Shown piece after piece: positions 32,799 through 43,879 of a DNA stretch of 64,000 nt; the first letter of the stretch is position 1; each line of letters opens with the position of its first letter. The notes under the pieces are model-generated. The model had not been told where the DNA came from and did no database searches. It saw nothing but the letters and a program-made list of their open reading frames with translations. The DNA comes from Nicotiana tabacum (Eukaryota > Streptophyta > Magnoliopsida > Solanales > Solanaceae). The stretch covers positions 120,154,698 through 120,218,697 of the forward strand of contig NC_134096.1 in NCBI RefSeq assembly GCF_000715075.1. Direction: 5' to 3'. The translations under genes and the position numbers were made by a program.

Positions 32799-34037
32799 GG
32801 AGTAAATGTGAATTATTTTCCACAATATGCGATAGGCGTTCCCACTATGATGTTGATCGAAGAATTGATGGAGCAAGCTAAGTTCTCATGCCATTTCATT
32901 TTCTGTACGGGTCCACCTATGTTTTTTCCAGCTTTTTGTGGCCTACGTATGCATGGATATACTAGTATGAAATAATAGGCGTTTAGACAAGTAGATTTTT
33001 CTTCCTTGACAGTAACTTGCTTCGAATTAATGGTAACACTTGCAAGTCAATAAAATAGTAATCAATCCTAGCTAAGAAAATTGCATATCAATACTATGTA
33101 CTAATTCCGTTTTGTTTTGTCGAATATTATTGCAGATTTGCAGTTATATACATGCCTCTTATCTGTTTTCCAGCTCGAACATCAAACATTATCCATTAAC
33201 TCACCCAAAAAAATAAATCTTCCCTTCAAAAGCCTTAACATGTTACATGAAAAATTATTAATTAGATCAAATCTGGCCATTTCCCAATGTTTTATGTTTC
33301 TTAATTAGTAGAGTTAGTTGGAAAAGGAAATTAATTAATAGGGTTTGCATACTAATCCCACACACTTACACTTCATATTAGATGGATCATAATTTTAATA
33401 TCATCTTAATAATATATGAACATGGATTCTCAGTACCAAAGGAGTTATATGAAAGGAAGTATCACGCCAAGGTCAAAATAAGCTAAGTTGCAAACTCTTC
33501 GTCCTGCTAAGCTATCTCTTTCCTAATTTGCTTCCTGTTTCTGCTTATTACAGTTCCCCTAAGGACATGGAAATTAAAGGAACCACTATCCTTGACTACG
33601 AAGTGAGAATGTACTTAATTAAACCAATCTCCATTGTCGTTGTTCTAACATAACCATTACTTCTATTTAGAAGCAATATTGATCACACAATTTTATGGTC
33701 TTAATTTGATTATGCACAAAATTTAGTTAAGAAGGTAAAGAAAACTTTTGAATCCTGTGATTTAAAACAAAATGTCTGTATAACATACCAAAAATAAATT
33801 TTTAATCTCGTGATCATAAACATACAATTTCATTGCTATCAATATAAGGGCGGACCAAGATCTTAAACATGCCATTTCATATCTACCGGCGCCACTTCAA
33901 TGTCCATTTTTTCCCATTCATTTCAACAATATACTGTAAAAACAGCTTGTTACTATAGTTTAAAATAAAGTTTAGTTTAATGTCAACAAAGTATATTTAT
34001 GGACTCATTACAACACAAATTGCCTCTCAAAATATAT
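32799..34037. other. intergenic DNA between protease gene and its truncated paralogue
   Basis: No coding region is supported. The stretches 33496-33660 and 33680-33790 are duplicated at 49625-49810 and 50606-50715. Confidence 0.6.
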
Positions 34038-34226
34038 TCATCTCATACTCTTACGAAAACAATGACCAATCAGTAAAAAGCATTCACGTCCATGACGGAC
34101 TATCCATTTCTCATGCCTTTCCTGCATGGATAGCTCTTGTTGGTCACGGGACGTAACTTTGAAAGAACATAGATTAAGAATGGAAAAAAGGACAATACCA
34201 ATTTTAAGGCAAAAATTGAAAGCCAT
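34038..34226 (-). pseudogene. truncated paralogue of the cysteine protease
   Basis: The product starts MAFNFCLKIGIVLFSILNLCS, then SRDQQELSMQERHEKWIVRHGRE, and then runs into unrelated sequence and a stop. This matches the signal peptide and first propeptide helix of the intact gene (residues 1 to about 47). It then stops where the intact gene reads VYKDDVEK. No protease core follows. A TATATAAA box at 34303-34310 sits about 80 bp upstream, as in the intact gene, so promoter and start were duplicated together. Confidence 0.8.
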
Positions 34227-34302
34227 CCTAATGATATAGGAACTATATCTTAAAGCCCGAAAGAGAGGTTGAGTGAATGATTAAGCATTCATCTTAACAG
34301 AG

Positions 34303-34310
34303 TTTATATA
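34303..34310 (-). promoter_or_regulatory. TATA box of the truncated protease paralogue
   Basis: TATATAAA on the minus strand, 77 bp before the ATG at 34226. Confidence 0.55.
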
Positions 34311-34659
34311 GGCGCAATATTGAGAATTTTTGTGTAAATATTTCCAATTTTGTTCCCACTTCGACACTGATACTAGACTGATTATCAAATGAACCTTCCC
34401 AAGTAAGCTATTGGCCACTCCAGACTCGACAGGATGCAGGTTCCTAATTTAAGGCACAAAGTTGTTAGCAATTTTTTTGTACAAGATTCTTTGTACCTGG
34501 TACCCTTCTTTTGTAAAGGTTCTAGTCTTTATACATTTTAAAAGCTTAGTCTTGGTGCAGTAGATCTTTTGCTAGTCAGCACATCTTACTGATCTATGGT
34601 TCTTCATTGGTTTTGTTTTATGTACTGGTAAGGTCGTATTTCTCGATGGCACTGTTGGG

Positions 34660-35758
34660 CTAAAACGGTCCAATCACACTCTTAACATTGTGTGATATTG
34701 TTCAATTTGGGTCAAGTCCGCACGGTTTTTTCTAAAAGACCTCACACCATTAAAGAGATTTATACATCTTATATGTAGGCTCCCAATCTTTTCAGCTACC
34801 AATGTGGGATTTTGTTTGCACACCCAACAATCGTCCCTTCGAACTAAGTTTCACGTGGCCCATCACCACGATCCACGGGTCTCCCCTTGAACTAAGTTCT
34901 ACGTGACTCATTACCACGATCCATGGGTCAATTTTCGAGATTAACTGTGTGCTGCCCACATTGTTAGAGTATTATGGCAATCGAAGTCCGCAACTAGCTT
35001 CTTCTTGTGTGCGCGCCGGCCCGCACCATCACTTTGCTATCTCCATACTTGTCCCACCGAACCTGGGCTCTGATACTAGTTGTTAAGGTAGAAGATAGCC
35101 TAAAATAGGGAGGTTCAAGATAGGTTCATCTTGAGAGGTTTAGTTCTAGTCGCAACGTATTTGACGGTAATCATAATTTTTGTCTAAGAAATTTGACTGG
35201 AGTGCTACTCAAGTTGAGACAAACGTTGTGGTGGAGATTTGAAGATGCGAGCTGTTGAAGGTTATATGAAAAAGGCGGATCAAATTTATTTGTCAAAAAA
35301 TTCAGGTCAAGGATGAGAATTGTTAGGTGTTGTCCTGATTTTCTTACCATATTTGGTTTTCATATCTCTTGAAGGAAAGGACAAAATATTTACTATAATT
35401 GAATTTTCTTTTTCTTTTTTAGAAGGAACATATAAATCTCCCATATTTGGCTAGTCCCTTTTCTTTGAGGAAAAGGTTTGGACTTCTAAAAATTGAGGAT
35501 CCTTCCTTCTCATTCAATAGCATCCACAATGTAGCCATATGGGATTTGAGAGTCTTGTTTAGGGGGAGAACTTTTGGGGACAAGTGCTAGTTTGTCACTT
35601 GTGTTTGCCTACTTGTAAGGTTGTTTTACTCTCTTTTATTTAGTGGATTGCTCATCTCCGTCCGTGCACGTAGGTCAATTGACCGAACCACGTTAAATAT
35701 TTGTGTCTCTTTTAGTATATTTCTCTTAGTTGTCTAACTTATCTTTGTTCAAGTTTTG
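34660..35758 (-). mobile_element. fragment of an LTR element with primer binding site
   Basis: On the minus strand, CTAGTATCAGAGCCC (35079-35065) resembles the initiator-tRNA-Met site TGGTATCAGAGC. It directly follows a sequence ending CCTTAACA at 35081. This suggests the LTR is 35081 to about 35758 and the internal leader lies toward 34660. No protein is recognisable, so the family is not assigned. Confidence 0.45.
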
Positions 35759-37141
35759 TGTCACGACCCCAATTTCCCTCTGTAAGATGTCGTGATGGTA
35801 CCTAGTCTCAATGACTAAGTAAGCCTAACATTCATGCAGAAATAACTGAAACAATAATTAAAGTCTCAAAACTCAAAAGTTAATATAAGGAAAATCTCCA
35901 CAACTCAGTATGTATATAATTTCTCAAAATCCGACAAAATAAAAGTCACAAGCTCTATGAAGTGATACTAAATATCTCTATACATCATTGTCTGATAAAG
36001 GATAAGTGAATAAAATAAACTAGGTAGAGGGGGACTCCAAAGCCTGTGGACGCCGGCAGGTATACCTTGAAGTCTCCGAAAATCGGGCTCTCGCTAGTGC
36101 CTAGACTGGTAGGAGGTACCTCGATCTGCAAACAAAGATGTGCAAAAGTGTAGCATGAGTACACCATAACGGTACCCAGTAAGTGCCAAGCCTAACCTCG
36201 GTAGAGTAGTGACAAGGTCAGGTCAAGGCCCTACTGGAATAAATAAGAAACTGAACAAGTGTATAACAGTGAAATAATGACAACAATAGAAATGAGGCAA
36301 TTAAAGAAGTACACCGAGAATAGCTACACTGAACTAAAGCAAATAATACTTTACAGAAGAAAACAAGGGATCTATAACAAGAAACAAAACAATAGAACAC
36401 AAGTGATGAAATAGAAGTATCAGCAATAGTCACTACCGAGGTACCGCCTCGTAGTCTCAATCACAAATCAATTCAACATATTTTCTTATATTACCGCGGG
36501 AGCCTTGTATTTGATTTTAAAAATCATTTTCCCGAATTGCATCCTGCGTTTTATGAACCACTTTATCACACCACATGACTTCTAGTAGTTCCCCTACTAG
36601 TCACGCGTATCAAGCCCACCTTATCTCACCGCATGCGTTTCAACCCCAAAACCTTATACCACCGCATGCATATCAATATCACGACGTATCATAAATCGCA
36701 CCTCAAGTGCCCAATAACATAACTTGCCAAAGAAACCAACAATAACAATATTTTCATAGTAAAGAGCCAATGGCTCAACCACAATGTACACAAGAGTCTC
36801 AACAATAATAACCGGAAGTGAATAACTCAACAGAATAGTATTTCACAACTTAACACTTTGTTTCAATGTGAATCACAGCCTTTATAACTCAATACCAATT
36901 TCAACAACAAGATATTACAAGAATAATAACTTCAAGCAAAGATTTCAACGGTTAAATAAAGAATATGGAATAAGGGAAACAAGAATTTCAACTAAACATG
37001 TAGAACAATTAGCAAGTAAGAGATAAGACAAGTAGAACATGTAAAAATAGACTAATGATGATGAATATAACATGTTAAGTAACTCAATTAAGGCATGAAA
37101 GTAATCTGCATAGCTAAAACCGATAAATTTTCATATTTAGC

Positions 37142-37173
37142 CTGTGTACACATTCGTCACCTTGCGTACACGG
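37142..37173. promoter_or_regulatory. conserved LTR hairpin (3' LTR of Tekay-type element)
   Basis: GTGTAC (37144-37149) pairs with GTACAC (37166-37171), with one wobble and one further pair outward. The loop has the core CGTCACC. The other LTR has a fully paired CCGTGTAC stem. Confidence 0.55.
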
Positions 37174-37715
37174 CTTCCACACATCACAATTATCACAAAC
37201 AACACCAAATCCTAAGGGTAGTTCCCCCACACAAGGTTAAGCAAGACACTTACCTCAAAACACGCTAACTCAATCCACTAGTAGGCCTTTCCCTCGATTA
37301 TCGAACTCCGAAAGGCTCGAATCTAGCCAAAATAACTTCATACCCTAAATATAAACTATAGGAAGCTAATTCAAATAATAAAGTTACGATCTTTGAAAAG
37401 AAATAAAAATTCAACTCAAAACGTCATCTTGGACCCGCGTCTCGAAACCCGACTAAATCTCCTTTCAAAACTCCAAAATTTAGTCTAGGAAGTTTTCACA
37501 AATTTTCCCCAAATTTCAAACTCAAATCCCTAATTAGATATTGAAAATAATAATAGATTCATAAAATATAGTCCAATACAGGTTAGAATCACTTACCTCA
37601 ACAATCTCCTTGAAATACCCTCGAAAAATCGCCTCACACCGAGCTCTCTAGGTCTAAATTATGAAAAATGAGATGAACCCTCGTTTTTGAACTTTTATTC
37701 TGTTGCCTAGTGATT

Positions 37716-38036
37716 TTTTCTTCGCGAACGCGGAAAGTGCCTCGCGTTTGCCAAGCACAAATTATGCTACTGTCCAAATTCCTCTTACGCGAACGCGAGA
37801 ACCCACTCGCGAATGCAATGACCAAACTATCCTAAGCTTCGCGAACGTGAAGCCTCATTCACGAACGCGTAGACCATACACATAAGGTCCCCCAGCCTGT
37901 CTCTCTCCTTCGCGAACGTGGATCCCTGCCCACGATCGCAGTGAAAAAACACACTAAACCTTTGCGAACGTGACGGGTAAATTTCCGGCAACCCCTGAAG
38001 ACTATACGCGAACGCGGGACAACCTTCGCGAATGCG
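37716..38036. repeat. array of TTCGCGAACGCG words in the LTR
   Basis: CTTCGCGAACGCG and degenerate forms recur about ten times in 320 bp. The other LTR has the same array at 45880-46195. The short ORFs here are shadows of this array. Confidence 0.75.
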
Positions 38037-38730
38037 TAGAAGGAAACCGGACCTGTAGAAAACCAGTAGCTTCAGCAATCCTCAAGGTTTCGAAATGCGC
38101 CGTACATGTTTTGAATTACACCCGAGGCACCCGAGACCTCAAAATAATATACCAACAAGTCCTAAAACATCATACGAACATGATCGAAGCGTCAAATCAC
38201 ATCAAAAAACACTAGAACCACGAATCACGCATCGATTCAAGCCTAATGAACTATTCCAAAACAATTCCGATAACTTCAAATTTTGCAAACAAGTCATAAA
38301 TGACATGATAGACATATTCCAACTTCCAGAATCGAAATCCGATCTCGATATCAATAAAGTCAACTCCTCGTCAAACTTTCTAATCTTCAAACCTTCAATT
38401 TTTTAACTTTTGCCAATTCACGCCGAAACGACCTACGGATCTCCAAATCGGCATATGGACACGCTTCTAAGTCCAAAATCACCATACGAAGCTGTTGGAA
38501 CCGTCAAAACTCAATTTCAGAGTCGTCTACAGAAAAGTCAAACTACGGTCAACTTTATCAACTTAAGACTCCAACTTAGGGACTATGTGTCCCATTTCAC
38601 TCTGAAACTCACCCGAAACCAAAACAAAATACCCCGGTGAGTCACATAATCATAATATAACATAGAGGAGGCAACAAATAGGAGATCATGGCTCAAATAC
38701 TCAAAACGACCGGATGGGTCGTTACATCAT

Positions 38731-38740
38731 CCCCCTCTTA
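38731..38740 (-). other. polypurine tract of the Tekay-type element
   Basis: TAAGAGGGGG on the minus strand lies four bases before the LTR start. A near-identical tract precedes the 3' LTR of the element at 58540. Confidence 0.75.
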
Positions 38741-41700
38741 AAATAAACGTTCGTCCTCGAATGAGTATAGAGACCTACCTGAAGTGGTGAAAGGATGAGG
38801 ATAACAGCTACGCATATCATGCTCGGTCTCCCAAGTCGCCTCCTCGACTGGATGACCCCTCCACCGAACCTTCACTGAAGTAATGTTCTTTGACCTCAAC
38901 TTTCGGACCTGCATGTCCAAAATGGCCACCGGCTCCTCAAAATAAGACAAATCCTTGTTCAATTGGACTGAGATGAAGTCTAACACATTAGAAGGATCAC
39001 TGTGATACTTCCGGAGCATAGAAACATGGAATACTGGATGAACTGTAGCTAGACTAGGTGGCAGTGCAAACTTATAGGCCACCTCTCAAATCCTCTCAAG
39101 AATCTCAAAAGGTACGATATACCTAGGGCTTAACTAGACCTTCTTCCCGAACCTCATAACACCCTTCATGGGCGAAACGCGGAGCATGACCCGCTCCCCA
39201 ACCATGAATACAACATCGTGAACCTTCCGATTCGCATAACTCTTCTGTCTAGATTGGGCTGTACGAAGTCGATCTTGAATCAATTTAACCATTTCCAAAG
39301 AATCCTGAACCAAGTCTATACCCAATAGCCTAGCATCACCAGGTTCGAACCAAGCCACCGGAGACCGACACCGTCTCCCATACAAGGCCTCATACGGAGC
39401 CATCTGAATGCTCGAATGGTAGCTGTTATTTTAGGCAAACTCCGCAAGCGGCAAGAACTGATCCCAAGAGCCCCCAAACTCCATCACACACGCACGGAGC
39501 ATATCCTCCAATATCTGAATAGTGCGCTCGGATTGTCCATCCATCTGAGGGGGAAATGATGTACTCAACTCCACACGCATGCCTAACTTACGTTGCACGA
39601 CCCTCCAGAACCTCAATGTAAACTGCTTACCCCGGTCAGAGATGATGGATACCGGCATGCCATTAAGTCTGACAATCTCGCGAATATAGACCTGAGCCAG
39701 TTGCTCTGAAGAATAAGTAGTCACCACTGGAATGAAATGAGCCGACTTGGTCAACCTATCCATAATCACCCATACTGCATCAAACTTCCTCTGAGTCTGT
39801 GGGAGTCCAACAACAAAATCCATAATAACCCGCTCCCATTTCCACTCTGGAATCTCTAGCCTCTGAAGCAATCTGCTTGGCAGTTGATGCTCATACTTCA
39901 CATACTGGAAATTTAGGCACCGAGCTACATACTCTACTATGTCCTTATTCATTCTCCTCCACCAATAGTGTTGCCTCAAGTACTGATACATCTTGGCGGC
40001 ACCTGGATGAATGGAGTACTGTGAACTGTGGGCCTTCTAAAGAATCAACTTACACAAACTATCAATATTGGGCACACATATCCTGCCCGGCATCTGTAAC
40101 ACACCGTCATCCTTAATTGTGATCTCCTTGGCATCGTCATGCTGAACCGTGTTCTTGAGGGCAAGCAGACGGGGGTCGTCATATTGGCGCTCCATGATAC
40201 GATCATATAGAGAAGACCGAGAAACCACACAAGCCAAAACTCGACTCGGCTCTGAAACATCCAATCTAACAAACTTGTTGGCCAAGGCCTGAACATCCAA
40301 TACTAATGGCCTCTCCGATATCGGTAGATATCCTAAACTGCCCAAGTTCTCCGCCTTGAGACTCAAGGCATCGGCCACCATATTGGACTTTCCAGAATGA
40401 TATAGAATAGTGATATCATAGTACTTAAGCAACTCTAACCACCTCCGCTGCCGCAAGTTAAAATCCTTTTGTTTGAACAGATGCTGTAGACTCGGGTGAT
40501 CGGTATAGACCTCACAAGGGACACCGTACAAATAGTGCCGCCAAATATTCAGGGCATGAATAATAGCTGCTAAATGTAGGTCGTGGACATGATAGTTCTT
40601 CTCATGCACCTTCAACTATCTAGACACATAGGCAATCACCCTACCGTCTTGTATCAACACCGCACCGAGGCCAACACGCGATGCATCACAGTACACAGTG
40701 TAAGACCCCAAACCCGTAGGCAACACCAACACCCCAAACCCGTAGTCAAAGTAGTCTTGGGCTTTTGAAATCTCTCCTCACACCCCTCAGTCCACCTGAA
40801 CGGTGCACCCTTCTAGATGAATCTGGTCATAAGTTCAGTAATAGATGAGAAAACCTATACGAATCGGCGATAATACCCTGCCAAACCAAGAAAATTCCGG
40901 ATATCAGTAGTTGAAGACGGTTTGGGCCAAGTCTGCATTGCTTCAATCTTCTTCATATTTACCTTGATCCCCTCACTCGACACTATATGACCCAAAAACG
41001 CCAATGAATCAAGCCAGAATTCACACTTTGAAAATTTTGCATACAACTTCTTTTCTCTTAAGGTCTGGAGCAGGGTCCTCATGTGCTGCTCATGTTCCTC
41101 CTGGCTCCGGGAGTACACTAAGATGCTGTCAATAAACACAATAACGAATGAGTCAAGATAGGGCTGGAATATACTGTTCATCAAGTGCATGAATGATGTT
41201 GGGGCGTTGGTCAGCCCAAATGACATCACAAGGAACTCGTAATGACCATACCGAGTCCTGAAGGAAGTTTTCAGGATATCTGGCTCCCGAATCTTCAACT
41301 GATGATAGCCTGACCGCAAATCAATCTTTGAGAACACTCTGGCACCCTGTAGCTTATCAAATAGGTCATCAACGTGTGGCAATGGATACATGTTCTTCAT
41401 TGTAACCTTGATCAACTGCCAATAATCCATACACATGAGCATCGAACCATCCTTCTTCTTTACAAACAAGACTGGAGCACCCCAAGGTGAAACACTAGGC
41501 CGAATGAAACCCTTATCAAGCAATTCTTGCAACTGCTCTTTTAACTCCTTCAACTCTGTTGGGGTCATTCGATATGGTGGAATAGAAATGGGTTGAGTGG
41601 CCGGCAATATATCAATACCAAAATCGATATCCCTATCGGGCGGCATGCCCGGAAGATCCGCTGGAAACACATATGGATAGTCCCTCACTACTAGAACTGA

Positions 41701-42110
41701 CTCCACGGTAGGAGTATCAATACTGACATCTCTCACAAAGGCTATATATGACTCACATCCCTTCCCAACCATCCGCTGTGCCTTAAGGAAAGACATCACC
41801 CTACAAGGAATATGATCCAAAGTACCCATCCACTCCAACCGTGGCAAACCTGGAATAGCCAACGTCACCGTCTTGACGTAACAATCAAGAATAGCATGAT
41901 AGAGCGATAACTAGTCCATACCCAAGATAACATCAAAATCTACCATATTGAGTAACAATAGGTCGGCTCTGGTCTCAAAACCACCAAGAACAACTAAACA
42001 CGACCGATACACACGGTTAACAATAATGGAATCTCCCATAGGCGTGGACACATAGACAGGAGAACTCAAAGAATCACAAGATATACCCAAATATGGAACA
42101 AAGTAAGATA
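38738..42110 (-). pseudogene. pol of the Tekay-type element: protease, RT, RNase H, integrase, chromodomain
   Basis: Protease C-terminal sequence (VDFDVILGMD, then a TAG) is at about 41925-41890. RT occupies 41868-40855, with [14 protein letters not shown] and [12 protein letters not shown]. Its active-site box reads FIDS in place of the usual FIDD/YIDD, so a metal-binding Asp is lost. A stop (40855-40857) and a frameshift separate it from RNase H (CDASRVGLG; ADALSLK) and integrase (40615-38738). Integrase keeps MDF, SDRG and SERT, but its zinc motif has CLNFQ for CLNCQ. Stops are at 40037, 39431, 39134 and near 39090. The end (39082-38738) is a chromodomain (KVRWRGHPVEEATWE), which in chromoviruses guides integration to heterochromatin. 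Confidence 0.9.
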
Positions 42111-43673
42111 ATGCATAGGAATAAGTGGAGCATGGATCAAATAAGACTGATGCATCTCTATGACAAACCGGAACAATACCTGTGATAATTGAGTCGGATG
42201 CAACCGCCTGTGTTGTAGTAGGAAGAGCATAAAATCTGGCCTAGCCTCCCACTCTAGGGCGACCTCTACCCGCCCGACCTCCACCTCTAGCTGGCTGTGC
42301 TGGTGGAGTGGCAATTGGTGCGTTAACCACAACCTGAGAAGACTGAGGACCCTGTAGAATACGTGGGGCCTGAGTAGTCTATGGAGGTGCACCCCTCCTG
42401 AGTCTGGGGTAGTCCCTCACCATATGACGAGTGTCACCACACTCAAAATAAGCTCTCGAAGGACGTGGCTGCTAGAACTAGCTCGGGCCTGATCGGCTGG
42501 ACTGACCGCTGAAAGTACCCCGTGCAGGTGGTGCACTAGATAGTGGCGGTGCATAATGGGCAACCTGAGGCCTAGAAGTGGCCGGAATACCGATGAAAGC
42601 TAGAAGTGCTGAATGAACAGGACAACTCGCATAGCCTCTACCATGACGGGCTGTAACTGGGGCACGGGCACTATCATATGTGCTAGAATCTCGAGGCCTT
42701 TTGGCCTCACTCTCCTCTCTCTCCCGGCCCCACATACCCTCCAATCTATTAGCGATCTCCACTACCTTCTGGTATGGGATGTCAATCTACAACTCTCGAG
42801 CCATACTAAATCTAATACCAGGGTTAAGCCCCTCCATAAATCGACGAACTCTCTCTCTAACAGTGGAAACTAATGTAGGTGCATGTCTGGACAAACTCGC
42901 TGAACATGACTGCATACTCTGATACGGTCATAGCACCCTGGTGCAACTGCTCAAACTATGCACGACATGCATCCCTAAGACTTTGGGGGAACAAACTCCC
43001 TCATGAACATCTCCGAGAACCAAGCCCAGGTGAGTGAAGCTGCCTCGGCCGGGCTACCGAACTCATACGCTCGCCACCACTGATAAGCCGCTCCCTTAAG
43101 CTGGAATGTAGTGAAAGCAACCCCACTCGAATCCACTATACCCATAGTACGGAGGATACTGTGGCACTCCTCAAGAAAACCCTGGGCATCCTATGAAGCC
43201 GAAACGCTGAAAGTAGGAGGGTGGTACTTCTTATACCTCTCGATCCTGAGTTGCTCCCCCTCAGAAGCTGCTGCCCCAACCTCGGGCTGAACTGGGTGAT
43301 CGGCTACACTGGTATGCCCTCTGGGACCTGGTCAACCTAGACCCGCTGCTCTGGGGTACGGGCGGCGGGGGTCTGTACTCCTCCCCCGGCCTGAGATGTG
43401 ACTTGAGCAAGTGGAATTAGCCCCGCCTGAGCTAAAGAACCGAACATGCTCAAAACCTGGCGAGTGTCTCCTGAAGTGCAGGGGTAGTAACAGGCATCTC
43501 AGGTCCCTGCTCTCCAATTAGAGCTATTGGTGGCTCCTCTGTAGCAGCTCGGGTAGGTGCTTTAGCTGCATAATGTGGCCGCTCTCTGCCTCTGCCCCGA
43601 CCCCGGCCTCTTGCGACTCTAGCAGGGGCGCAAATATCTAATCATCAGATCCAGCAGTGCGTGTCCTCACCAT
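42066..43673 (-). pseudogene. gag of the Tekay-type element, frameshifted
   Basis: The ATG at 43673 starts MVRTRTAGSDD and soon meets a TAG. Beyond it, different frames give recognisable gag pieces such as ERYKKYHPPTFSVS near 43200 and RLEGMW near 42740. The zinc knuckle near 42440 reads YFECGDTRHMVRDYPR. Two of its metal-binding Cys are lost relative to the usual CYECGDTRHMVRDCPR. A consensus 3' splice site (TTCTCTCACAG) directly precedes the ATG. Confidence 0.75.
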
Positions 43674-43691
43674 CTGTGAGAGAATAGAAAG
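43674..43691 (-). other. splice acceptor abutting the gag ATG (Tekay-type element)
   Basis: On the minus strand CTTTCTATTCTCTCACAG ends exactly before ATGGTGAGG. With the donor GTAAGT at 45347-45342 in the 5' LTR it would define a leader intron of 1674 bp. The same arrangement occurs at 55971 in the other element. Confidence 0.5.
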
Positions 43692-43865
43692 ATAGGGATT
43701 TAGAATTTTGAAGTCAACAAATTTGCACGATAAGGAATCAAAGAAGAGAAGCTTTTCCTAACAGTTTCATAGCCTCCTGAAGATAAGTGTAGACGTCGTC
43801 TCCGTTACCGATCCGAGAGACTCTACTAAACTTGCTTGTGACTCATAACACCTATGAACCTAGAG

Positions 43866-43878
43866 CACCGATACCAAC
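43866..43878 (-). other. primer binding site of the Tekay-type element
   Basis: TTGGTATCGGTGC follows the 5' LTR end on the minus strand. It is a decayed form of the initiator-tRNA-Met site TGGTATCAGAGC. Confidence 0.65.
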
Positions 43879-43879
43879 T

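Larger units (their letters stand above)
35759..38726 (-). repeat. 3' LTR of the Tekay-type element
   Basis: The 2968-bp LTR reads on the minus strand from TGTAACGACCC (38726) to GGGTCGTGACA (35759). It contains a CGCGAACG-type word array (37716-38036), two GTAAGT donor-like sites (37591-37596 and 37248-37253) and the conserved hairpin at 37142-37173. Confidence 0.88.
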
